From the NCBI GenBank assembly GCA_937876385.1, contig CALFHQ010000157.1, positions 1 through 9,058 on the forward strand: DNA of 9,058 nt, written 5' to 3'. Below the pieces are notes generated by a model. The model had not been told where the DNA came from. It searched no databases and saw only the letters and a list, made by a program, of their open reading frames with translations. Made by a program: the position numbers and the translations under genes. Of the stretch, positions 1 through 6,257 are shown piece by piece. The DNA comes from an uncultured Pseudomonadota bacterium (GTDB taxonomy: Bacteria > Myxococcota_A > UBA9042 > CAIXZC01). The first letter of the stretch is position 1, and the number at the start of each line of letters is the position of its first letter.

Positions 1-2
1 GT

Positions 3-824
3 TTTAAACCGCTGATGGTCTATCTCAGAGATCGACTCGGAATCGGAGTGGAGAGGTCCGCTCTGCCCCTCGGCGGCGTCATCCCGGAAGGTACGGCAGT
101 ATACCAGTTCGAAAGCGGAAGAATCCTCTTTCCCGACTTCGAGCAGAGAGTCGAGAGCCGGGAAACGCAACCCATCCGAAAGCAACCCGAACGGACCAAG
201 ACTCAACCCAGTCGAAATCGTGCCGAACCGGCGAGGGCGCAGGATCCCACCCCGGGAAGCTCCGGATTTCGAGGGGAGAAGACGCCACTGCCTCAACCCG
301 ATGCCATCTTCGCCGGTTCCCGAAAGAGACAGGCGCCATCAACCCCTGTGCAGGCAAATGCTGCCCCTCCTGTCTCTTCACAACCGACGGAGATGCCGCA
401 GACTCCAGCAGAAGAAGAGCTACTTCTCCCAAAGGCGGGTACCCGGCAACGCTCCGGCCCCCCGACACAACCCATTCACCCCCAGCGGGACCTGACACAT
501 TCCACCTCCGCTGCCGACGCCCAGGGCAACCTTTCCGTATACGGCGTCGATGTGTCCGAGCAGATTTGGGAGCAGCTTGACAATATCCAGTTCTCGGGCG
601 GAGGTTCCCGCACGGAAGACCTGGGAGGACCGATCACTCGACCCATCACGAAGCCCATCGCTCCACCCAAAAAGAACGAGCCACCTCGTGCAGTTACCGA
701 AGACCGCATCGAGGGGAACAAGCCCCTGGCACCGGCCGACCGCACTGCGCAGACCAGCAATTCCAGGAAAGGGGTGGCAAATCTCCTTCGGAAAATTGCA
801 GCCCGCCTTTCCGACGAAGACTGA
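3..824 (+). CDS. Proline-rich hypothetical protein, 5' partial
   Basis: I do not recognise this protein. The reading frame is open to the left edge, and the first ATG (base 15) has no Shine-Dalgarno sequence, so the gene probably begins upstream and the visible part is the C-terminal portion. Counting from that ATG there are 269 residues. Residues 1-45 look folded, with hydrophobic residues and glycines. Residues 46-170 are a low-complexity linker rich in Pro, Gln, Arg, Thr and Ser, probably disordered. A short conserved-looking stretch (VYGVDVSEQIWEQLDNIQF, 175-193) follows, then a second Pro/Lys linker. The protein ends in a basic amphipathic helix (GVANLLRKIAARL, 253-265) and an acidic SDED tail. 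No signal peptide or membrane segment is visible. The WE motif and the helix-plus-acidic-tail ending recur in the next gene, suggesting related roles. The frame was preferred over the antisense frames because it is longest and ends in line with the next plus-strand gene. The coding call is fairly sure; the function is unknown. Confidence 0.7.
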   Translation, partial: FKPLMVYLRDRLGIGVERSALPLGGVIPEGTAVYQFESGRILFPDFEQRVESRETQPIRKQPERTKTQPSRNRAEPARAQDPTPGSSGFRGEKTPLPQPDAIFAGSRKRQAPSTPVQANAAPPVSSQPTEMPQTPAEEELLLPKAGTRQRSGPPTQPIHPQRDLTHSTSAADAQGNLSVYGVDVSEQIWEQLDNIQFSGGGSRTEDLGGPITRPITKPIAPPKKNEPPRAVTEDRIEGNKPLAPADRTAQTSNSRKGVANLLRKIAARLSDED

Positions 825-837
825 TCCCCGCCAATCC

Positions 838-852
838 TGAACGTCCAGTTCA
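838..852. promoter_or_regulatory. Short dyad TGAAC-N5-GTTCA after the first gene
   Basis: A perfect 5-bp inverted repeat with a 5-base centre (TGAACGTCCAGTTCA) lies 14 bases after the stop of the proline-rich gene. It has no following T-run, so it is a weak terminator candidate at best. It could also be a small operator for the next gene. A dyad this short can arise by chance. Confidence 0.2.
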
Positions 853-875
853 AACGCCCATATTGCAGTGACCTC

Positions 876-904
876 TGGATATTCTCCTTGCCCGTAGCTA
901 CAAT
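876..904 (+). promoter_or_regulatory. Possible promoter for the PilZ-like gene
   Basis: TACAAT at 899-904 matches the sigma70 -10 consensus at five of six bases and lies 34 bases before the ATG at 939. The hexamer 17 bases upstream (TGGATA, 876-881) is a poor -35. The 114-base gap between the first two genes leaves room for a promoter, but they could equally be co-transcribed. Confidence 0.25.
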
Positions 905-938
905 CAAGTGAACCAAAGCCCCAGCAAGGAAACAGATC

Positions 939-1718
939 ATGAAGGACACAGTGGAAAGGGACGCCCCTCCCCTGCGGGTGAATGTTCCCCTCCAGGTCCG
1001 CTACCAGGGACGGTTGGCTCCTCTGCAATTACGACTTATCAAAGGTCGGTTTGGACTGGTTCAATCAAAGATTCCCCTGGAGTTGAAGAAGCAGTTGGTG
1101 CTCTCCCTCATTCCGTCTGGGGACTCCGCCTTAGAGCGGGTTCAGCTCTTTGCCCGAGTGGAAAAAATCCACGAAGACAAGGGCCTCGTCGAGTTGCGTT
1201 TCAACAAGGCGGTCAGCCCCATGGGACTCAAACACCTCAATGTCTTTCTCGACCGGGTTCTTCATTTTCACATTCCCCCCGCGGCATTTCCGACAGTCAA
1301 TGTGAGCCTTCGTGAACCTGCCTACTTCGACTTCAAGAGATCGCAGGTGAAGTTTCCCGGCCTGGTGGAAACCGGCGAAGACCAGGGCGAGGCCTTCCCC
1401 GAACTCGAAGGCCATCACCTCTCTGACAACAAGACCGCCAGTGAAGAATCGGCAAAAGAAAAGATGACTCGGGAGAGAATGTGGGAGCTCATTGGAAAGC
1501 TGGACGTGAAGTCCTCCACACACCACCAAGGCAGCAGCGATGCGAAGGGAATTGCCTACCGCATGGCCCAACAGCTCCTGAGAAGCAGTGAGGCAGACGG
1601 CGGTCCCTCCTCAGAGCGAGATGAGGACGAGGATACCATGGAAACCAAAATCCGCTCCCTCGCTTCCAAACTGTCGAAACGTTTCAGGAAGAGCGATTCG
1701 GATGAAGGAGAAGGCTGA
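939..1718 (+). CDS. Hypothetical protein, possibly degenerate PilZ-like
   Basis: A 259-residue soluble protein of unknown function. The ATG at 939 is preceded by AAGGA (926-930) with eight-base spacing, which supports this start. Residues 10-110 alternate short beta-like strands (LRVNVPLQVRYQ, LQLRLIKGRFGLVQ, LVLSLIP, VQLFARVEKIH, LVELRFNK) in an order reminiscent of a PilZ beta barrel. The usual c-di-GMP-binding RxxxR and (D/N)xSxxG signatures are absent, so any PilZ relationship is tentative and c-di-GMP binding is not supported. Residues 140-180 are an acidic, probably disordered linker. ERMWELIGKLDV (179-190) resembles a motif in the preceding protein. After another charged stretch, the protein ends in a Lys/Arg amphipathic helix (KIRSLASKLSKRFRK, 237-251) and an acidic tail. 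It converges on the carbamoyltransferase gene with 27 bases between the stops. Confidence 0.75.
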   Translation: MKDTVERDAPPLRVNVPLQVRYQGRLAPLQLRLIKGRFGLVQSKIPLELKKQLVLSLIPSGDSALERVQLFARVEKIHEDKGLVELRFNKAVSPMGLKHLNVFLDRVLHFHIPPAAFPTVNVSLREPAYFDFKRSQVKFPGLVETGEDQGEAFPELEGHHLSDNKTASEESAKEKMTRERMWELIGKLDVKSSTHHQGSSDAKGIAYRMAQQLLRSSEADGGPSSERDEDEDTMETKIRSLASKLSKRFRKSDSDEGEG

Positions 1719-1745
1719 ACGGACCCCGTCGAATGGTTCCCCTCG

Positions 1746-3452
1746 TCACTGAGTCCCCCGAGTCCAGATGGCATCGTCCAATACCAGCCAATCCACAACC
1801 CCACGACGCAACTCCTCAAAAGCCTGCCTCTCCGTGCGTACGATGGGCTGTTCATGGCGATTGAAGCTGGTGTTGATGAGAATCGGGGTACCACTGCGAC
1901 GGCCAAACTCGGTGAGCAAATCGTACATGAATGGATCAGTCCCCCGAGCAACCGTCTGAGGCCGAGCCGTATTGTCCACATGAACAATCGCCGGCGCCTC
2001 GTTGCGGGCTTTGGCGGTTGCCTTCAGACACACAGTCATGAAACGAGCTGCGAGACGAGTGGACTCCACATCCTTGAAGTACCGATGGAGGTCCCGTTCT
2101 CTTAGAACCGGAGCGAAGGGCATGAACTCGGTACGGTCCAGACGCTCATTGAGCCAATCCATCACGGTGGGGTCAAACGGGTGGTGCAAAATACTCCGGT
2201 GGCACAACGCTCGAGGTCCGTATTCCATCCGCCCCCGGGTCACCGCCACGACTTTCCCCTCCTGGAGCGCCTCCGCTGTGCGAAGAACCAACTCCTCTAG
2301 GTTCAGCTTGCCCGACGAAACCAGCCCTTCGGGTGACTCCTCGGTCTCCACCGAAGCCAAGTCGCCAAAAAACACATGCTCAAAGGCCCGGGGTAGAACC
2401 CTTCGGCGCTGCGACAACACTTGCCATGCCGCCCCCATGGCAGTCCCTCCGTCCCCCATGTGCGGGTGGACAAAAAAAGAAGAGACCCCAGCCTGCTTTA
2501 CAATCTCCATGTTCAATCGAACGTTCGCAAAGACCCCACCGGCTACTGCCACCCTGTCATGCCCCGTTTGACGAATCCCTTCCCGAACGAGATGCACCAC
2601 CAGCTCCTCCAACAACCGCTGCGCAGCCCAAGCGATCTCCTCACGATTGTACGGGGCCATCACCTTTCGCAAGCGATGCACCAAACGATGCCAGAAAAGA
2701 TGGTGACGATTCCGGATGGCAAACCGCCCCTCAACGGGCTCATACAATCCCTTCAAGGCCTGGAGAGCCTCGGGATTGGGTCGATAGGCAGCAAGCCCGG
2801 TGATCTTGCCGCCGTGCTTGTCAGGGTCAAAGCCACAAAGCAACGTCACCGCCAACCAGAAATCCCCCAGAGAGTGAATCCTCGATAGCCACTCCCGATG
2901 GATCAGCTTCCCACCCTCCCCAGCCCATAGAGACCCAGACACTCCGTCCCCCCCGGCGTCGATGGTGATCACGGCAGCATCCTCAAAACCCGAGGAAAAA
3001 TATGCACTGGCAGCGTGAGCAGTGTGGTGATTGACGAAGCGTAACGCCGGATGAAAATCCAATTTCTTGAGGAGAAGCCTGACATCGGCACTGTTTCTGC
3101 GGAAACTCCCGGCCAACAGGCGAATCCCTTCACGGGCCAACCCTGTTTCCATCAAAGGACCGGCCACGGCCGAGGCCAATGTGAACAGACGCCGAGTTCC
3201 GCCGACCTCTCGACGCTGAAGGGAACTGCTCGATTGTGTTTCCACTAGCCCTTCAAACCCGAAGGCCACGGTGTTGATATCTCCACCGGTAGCTCCCACG
3301 TGGCGCAATCCGGCATCCAGGGCCAGCCACGGCATGCCCCACTGCTGCTTCACGCCGGTGAAACGCTCCTCGTTGGCAGCGTATAACACCTCCCCGAAGT
3401 CATCGAGAAGAGCAATCCCAGCGTCGTGCCCGTCGTTGATCCCAAGAATCAT
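1746..3452 (-). CDS. O-carbamoyltransferase, NodU/CmcH/TobZ family
   Basis: Family members transfer a carbamoyl group from carbamoyl phosphate, through carbamoyl-adenylate, to a hydroxyl of a sugar or natural product. This one has 568 residues, near the usual length, and looks complete. The start (ATG complementary to 3450-3452) gives the family N-terminus MILGINDGHDAGIALL and has GGAGGG six bases upstream. The open frame continues a further 239 codons upstream, but only antisense to efp. Visible motifs: the metal-binding HHTAH (142-146), VITIDAGGDG (161-170), DKHGGKITGLAAY (211-223), AGGVFANVRLN (304-314), GDGGTAMGAA (333-342), RMEYGPRALCHRSIL (408-422), FMPFAPVL (443-450), VDNTARPQTV (492-501) and NTSFNRHEQPIV (527-538). 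The order fits an N-terminal Kae1-like domain and a C-terminal domain. The usual GPRALG reads GPRALC here. No sugar, antibiotic or nodulation genes are visible nearby, so the acceptor is unknown. Family assignment is secure; the substrate is not. Confidence 0.93.
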   Translation of the reverse strand: MILGINDGHDAGIALLDDFGEVLYAANEERFTGVKQQWGMPWLALDAGLRHVGATGGDINTVAFGFEGLVETQSSSSLQRREVGGTRRLFTLASAVAGPLMETGLAREGIRLLAGSFRRNSADVRLLLKKLDFHPALRFVNHHTAHAASAYFSSGFEDAAVITIDAGGDGVSGSLWAGEGGKLIHREWLSRIHSLGDFWLAVTLLCGFDPDKHGGKITGLAAYRPNPEALQALKGLYEPVEGRFAIRNRHHLFWHRLVHRLRKVMAPYNREEIAWAAQRLLEELVVHLVREGIRQTGHDRVAVAGGVFANVRLNMEIVKQAGVSSFFVHPHMGDGGTAMGAAWQVLSQRRRVLPRAFEHVFFGDLASVETEESPEGLVSSGKLNLEELVLRTAEALQEGKVVAVTRGRMEYGPRALCHRSILHHPFDPTVMDWLNERLDRTEFMPFAPVLRERDLHRYFKDVESTRLAARFMTVCLKATAKARNEAPAIVHVDNTARPQTVARGTDPFMYDLLTEFGRRSGTPILINTSFNRHEQPIVRTERQAFEELRRGVVDWLVLDDAIWTRGTQ

Positions 3453-3575
3453 TCCCTGCCCTCCAACTCGCCGGAAGTCTACACCACCCAACTCGCAAGT
3501 GAAAGCGCTTGCGCCGCTCCCCGCCGTTGTGTCAAAATGCGGCCGTTTCGTACTTGAGGAATTAGAGGTGAAGAC
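3453..3575. promoter_or_regulatory. Divergent intergenic control region with an inverted repeat
   Basis: This 123-base gap must hold the 5' control of both the minus-strand carbamoyltransferase and the plus-strand efp-epmA pair. It contains a perfect 6-bp inverted repeat, CGCAAG (3494-3499) and CTTGCG (3508-3513), separated by eight bases, with the palindrome AAGCGCTT (3503-3510) overlapping its right arm. It could be a regulator site or a short hairpin. TTGACA occurs on the minus strand (3535-3530), but the -10 position behind it is GC-rich. TTGTGT (3527-3532) faces efp, also without a good -10. The promoters are therefore not resolved. The efp Shine-Dalgarno is AGAGGTG at 3564-3570, five bases before its ATG. 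Confidence 0.5.
3459..3464 (-). promoter_or_regulatory. Ribosome binding site of the carbamoyltransferase
   Basis: On the minus strand GGAGGG lies six bases before the ATG whose last base is complementary to 3450. It decides the start among the many upstream in-frame codons, which otherwise run through the efp gene on the opposite strand. Confidence 0.7.
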
Positions 3576-4145
3576 ATGGCAGGAATCGAAGCTGGGCAGC
3601 TCAAGAGAGGGCTGGCCATCATGTTGGAGAATGTCCCCCACCTGCTCGTGGGGATGGAGTTCGTCAAACCAGGCAAAGGGCAGGCGCTGTACAAGTGCCG
3701 ACTGAAAAACCTGAACACAGGCTCCCAATTCGATCGCACCTATCGCTCCGGCGAACGGTTCGAGGTTGCCGACGTGGAAGACCGGGACATTCAGTTCCTG
3801 TACCGGGAAGGGGAATACTTCCACTTCATGAACAGCGAGACGTACGAGCAATATCAGCTCCACCAAGACGATGTTGGAGAGGCCCAGAATTTCCTGGTGG
3901 ACTCCATGGTCGTCAAGGCATTGCTCTTCGACGGAAGACCCATCGGTATCGAGCTTCCCAACTTCGTGGTCCTGGAGGTCACACAGTCCGAAGCTTGGAT
4001 CAAGGGTGACACGGCTTCTGGAGCTACCAAACCCGTGGAAGTCGCTTCCGGATACACCGTCCAGGTCCCCCTCTTCATCAAGCAGGGCGAGTTCGTGAAA
4101 ATCGACACTCGAACCGGAGACTATGTCGAGCGAGTCAACAAGTGA
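3576..4145 (+). CDS. efp: Translation elongation factor P
   Basis: EF-P binds the ribosome between the P and E sites and speeds peptide bond formation at consecutive prolines. The 189-residue length is standard, with an N-terminal KOW-like domain (about 1-63), a central OB domain (about 66-127) and a C-terminal OB domain (about 130-188). The N-terminal loop reads VKPGKGQALY, placing a lysine at position 34, the residue that receives (R)-beta-lysine in E. coli. C-terminal family sequence includes GIELPNFVVLEV and SGYTVQVPLFIKQGEFVKIDTRTGDYVERV. The start at 3576 has AGAGGTG five bases upstream. The 3' end overlaps epmA by 23 bases, so the substrate and its modifying enzyme are made together. 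Family, key residue and partner all agree. Confidence 0.97.
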   Translation: MAGIEAGQLKRGLAIMLENVPHLLVGMEFVKPGKGQALYKCRLKNLNTGSQFDRTYRSGERFEVADVEDRDIQFLYREGEYFHFMNSETYEQYQLHQDDVGEAQNFLVDSMVVKALLFDGRPIGIELPNFVVLEVTQSEAWIKGDTASGATKPVEVASGYTVQVPLFIKQGEFVKIDTRTGDYVERVNK

Positions 4146-5073
4146 TTCGCCGCTCCTGACGCGCCTCAAAGGCCGTCACAGACGGTTGAAGGTTCGCCAC
4201 CAGGTGTTCAAAGCCATTCGAGGGTTTTTCGACTCCCAAGGCTTCGTCGAAGTGCACACCCCCCAACTCCTCAAGACCGTAGCCACCGAGGAACACATTG
4301 AGCCGGTTCAGGCCGGCGATCGGTTCCTTGCCACCTCCCCCGAGCTGGAAATGAAATTGCTCGTGGCCTCCGGATTGAGCCCTATCTACCAGATCGCTCG
4401 GTCACATCGACAGGGAGAGCGGGGCTCACGGCATCAGCCAGAGTTCGCCATCCTCGAGTGGTACCGACCGGGAAACACTTTGGACCCTCTGGTTGAAGAT
4501 CTGCAAAATCTCTTTGCGGCCATCAGCCAGGCGGTGAAGGGTTCCACGCAGTTTTTCTGGCAGCAGAGGCCCATCGATTTCGGCGCTTCCTTTCCTCGCA
4601 CGTCAGTCCAGGAGGCCTTCTTGAACGAGGCCCACTGGGATCCGCTGACGCCCCCTTTGGATCCGTTGAAATTCGACATGGATCTCGTCGAGAAGGTAGA
4701 GCCGACGTTGGGAAAGGGAGGTCCCGAAGTCCTCGAAAGGTATCCAGCACCCCTCGGTTCCCTGGCCAGGCTGGCCCCCGAAGACCCCAGAGTCGCATTG
4801 CGCCTTGAGCTGTATGTAGAAGGCATCGAGTTGGCCAACGGATTCGTGGAACTAAACGACCCAGAGCAGCAACGGCAACGGTTCATCGAAGCTTCCGAAG
4901 CCATCGTGAAGTTGGGAAGAACACCCCCACCACTTCCGGAAAGCTACCTGGAAGCGCTCCCCAATCTCCCCGACACAGTGGGAATCGCAGTGGGAGTGGA
5001 CCGACTGGTCATGCTCCTCGCTGACGCCGCCGACATCGCCGATGTCGTCGCCTTTGAGCACCTTGAAGCGTGA
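4123..5073 (+). CDS. epmA: EF-P (R)-beta-lysine ligase (EpmA/GenX/PoxA)
   Basis: EpmA is a paralogue of the class II lysyl-tRNA synthetase catalytic core that activates (R)-beta-lysine with ATP and attaches it to EF-P. The protein has 316 residues and no N-terminal anticodon-binding OB domain, which separates it from true LysRS. Visible elements: motif 1 region FFDSQGFVEVHTPQLL (35-50), TSPELEMK (71-78), motif 2 region RSHRQGERGSRHQPEF followed by AILEWYRPG (93-117), SLARLAPEDPRVALRLELY (213-231), GIELANGFVEL (234-244) and motif 3 GIAVGVDRLVMLL (287-299). In motif 2 the position after R-x is Gly where E. coli EpmA and LysRS have Glu. The ATG lies inside efp, with GGAGA at 4116-4120 just upstream, implying translational coupling. 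Residues 268-272 are PPPLP, so this enzyme's own synthesis may need active EF-P. EpmB, which supplies (R)-beta-lysine, is not in the window. Confidence 0.95.
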   Translation: MSSESTSDSPLLTRLKGRHRRLKVRHQVFKAIRGFFDSQGFVEVHTPQLLKTVATEEHIEPVQAGDRFLATSPELEMKLLVASGLSPIYQIARSHRQGERGSRHQPEFAILEWYRPGNTLDPLVEDLQNLFAAISQAVKGSTQFFWQQRPIDFGASFPRTSVQEAFLNEAHWDPLTPPLDPLKFDMDLVEKVEPTLGKGGPEVLERYPAPLGSLARLAPEDPRVALRLELYVEGIELANGFVELNDPEQQRQRFIEASEAIVKLGRTPPPLPESYLEALPNLPDTVGIAVGVDRLVMLLADAADIADVVAFEHLEA

Positions 5074-5102
5074 TTGCAATTCGGGTGGGTTCATCTGATA
5101 AT
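5074..5102 (+). promoter_or_regulatory. Sigma70-like promoter of the lipoprotein gene, probably leaderless
   Basis: TTGCAA (5074-5079, four of six consensus bases) and GATAAT (5097-5102, five of six) are separated by exactly 17 bases, directly after the epmA stop. Transcription would be expected to start about seven bases after the -10, near 5109-5110, which is the A of the lipoprotein ATG. There is no Shine-Dalgarno at normal distance from that ATG, which agrees with a leaderless message. The promoter is inferred from consensus only. Confidence 0.5.
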
Positions 5103-5109
5103 CTCAACC

Positions 5110-6222
5110 ATGAAGAACTTGTCGGCTGAGACATCCACGACAGTGAGACGAACCTGGGCGCCGCTGCTCCTACTGCCGCTGACACTCCTGATGGCGGGAT
5201 GCCCCGGGGGAAGAAGCGTCCAGCGAGACGCCATGAACGCACCTCCAGACAGCCTGGAAGACCAGTTTATCGCCGACGATCTCTCCGAAATTCCAGTGCC
5301 CTTCGACGTAGACCCATGGGATCTTCGAGACCTCCCACCAGACGCAACTCAACTGGACGCACAAGACCTCACGGATGCACCCCCGGAAGACCTTCTGTCG
5401 GAAACCGAGTTGGGACATTGGGACATCCTGGAAGATGACTTGCCAAATCCCGATGCGACGGACGCCATTTCAGCTACAGCAGGGGCCGGAGAACCTTGTA
5501 CGGGGGACGAAAACTGCGAAAACGGGACGTGCATGGATACCCAGTGGGGGCGCTTCTGCGTGCCTCCCTGCGCCAACTCCAAATGCCCCCAGGGTTGGCA
5601 GTGCGTGGAAACGGATGCCGGGGTTCGATGCGTTCCTTTCAACCCACCAACCTGTGAGAAATGCAGCTCTTCGACCTGCCCGGAAGCCTGGTGCCGAGAT
5701 GTCGGCCTGGAGGGCTCGTTCTGCATGGCACCGTGCCTTGAGCACGTCCACTGTCCCCCGGATTTCAAATGCCTCTTCGACGACTCCCTGGGACTTTCCC
5801 TGTGCACACCCAACATCCAGAGTTGTCGGTGCACCCAGAAGGATGTGGGGAAGCTGGTTTCCTGCACCATCACCAACGAGTTCGGCGCTTGCACGGGCAA
5901 AGGATTGTGCACTGTCGATGTGGGAGTTGTGGAATGCGACGCTCCGGTCGCCCAGCCGGAATTTTGCGACGGACTCGACAACAACTGCGACAGCATCGTT
6001 GACGATCCCTGGCCCAAAAAGGGCAAGCCGTGCGATGGCCAGGACGCAGACTTGTGCCTGACTGGCGTGTCTACCTGCGGACCAGATGGCCTCTCCCTCG
6101 TATGCACCGGAGAAATTCCTCAGTTCGAGTCCTGTGACGGCAAGGACAACGACTGCGACGGGCTGACGGACGAGGATTTCCCCGATATCAACGGGGATGG
6201 TGTTGCAGATTGCCTCCAATAG
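5110..6222 (+). CDS. Cysteine-rich secreted lipoprotein with MopE-type motifs
   Basis: A 370-residue predicted lipoprotein exported by Sec and lipidated; its function is unknown. The N-terminus has two arginines (13-14), a hydrophobic core (APLLLLPLTLL, 17-27) and a lipobox LMAGC ending at C31. An Asp/Pro-rich acidic linker covers about 45-115. From 130 onward I count 32 cysteines, an even number that suits extensive disulfide bonding outside the cytoplasm. These include EGF-like or knottin-like spacing (CTGDENCENGTC, 130-141) and two MopE-type putative metal-binding motifs, CDGLDNNCD (286-294) and CDGKDNDCDG (342-351). The end, DINGDGVADC (359-368), looks like a calcium-binding loop. Such proteins are typical of Myxococcota and Bradymonadota surfaces. 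I chose the ATG at 5110 because it gives a normal signal peptide; the frame also allows a TTG at 5074 directly after the epmA stop, adding 12 residues. Calcium or copper binding is inference. Confidence 0.85.
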   Translation: MKNLSAETSTTVRRTWAPLLLLPLTLLMAGCPGGRSVQRDAMNAPPDSLEDQFIADDLSEIPVPFDVDPWDLRDLPPDATQLDAQDLTDAPPEDLLSETELGHWDILEDDLPNPDATDAISATAGAGEPCTGDENCENGTCMDTQWGRFCVPPCANSKCPQGWQCVETDAGVRCVPFNPPTCEKCSSSTCPEAWCRDVGLEGSFCMAPCLEHVHCPPDFKCLFDDSLGLSLCTPNIQSCRCTQKDVGKLVSCTITNEFGACTGKGLCTVDVGVVECDAPVAQPEFCDGLDNNCDSIVDDPWPKKGKPCDGQDADLCLTGVSTCGPDGLSLVCTGEIPQFESCDGKDNDCDGLTDEDFPDINGDGVADCLQ

Positions 6223-6232
6223 AGTATAGAAT
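6203..6232 (+). promoter_or_regulatory. Possible promoter of the thi operon
   Basis: TTGCAG (6203-6208) followed after 18 bases by TAGAAT (6227-6232, five of six -10 bases), or after 16 bases by TATAGA (6225-6230), straddles the lipoprotein stop codon. It would give a leader of roughly 24 bases before thiG, too short for a TPP riboswitch. The -35 match is only moderate. Confidence 0.4.
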
Positions 6233-6251
6233 CAGCGCCCTTGTGGGACGC

Positions 6252-6257
6252 AGGAGG
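6252..6257 (+). promoter_or_regulatory. Consensus ribosome binding site of thiG
   Basis: A full AGGAGG lies five bases before the thiG ATG. It is the strongest Shine-Dalgarno in the window and fixes the start of the thi operon's first gene. Confidence 0.75.

Noticed and set aside
420..1028. Minus-strand frames of 202 and 157 codons opposite the first gene and the first gap
   Set aside because: They overlap both plus-strand genes and the gap between them and encode no recognisable domain; the plus frames are longer and one has a ribosome site.
1719..1745. Bidirectional terminator between the convergent genes
   Set aside because: I could not find a stable stem followed by a T-run in the 27 bases or their edges.
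3453..4169. 239-codon upstream extension of the carbamoyltransferase frame on the minus strand
   Set aside because: It lies antisense to efp and the start of epmA and has no family similarity. The family N-terminus and a good Shine-Dalgarno place the start at 3452.
5124..5156. THI-box-like words (GGCTGAGA followed by GAACCTGG) suggesting a TPP riboswitch
   Set aside because: They lie inside the lipoprotein coding sequence, over 1.1 kb before thiG. The conserved 3' half (GCGTAGGGA type) and a pairing P1 stem are missing.
5349..6219. Two minus-strand open frames of about 250 codons opposite the lipoprotein
   Set aside because: They are mirror frames of a plus-strand gene with signal peptide, lipobox and ordered cysteine motifs; they have no ribosome site or family pattern.
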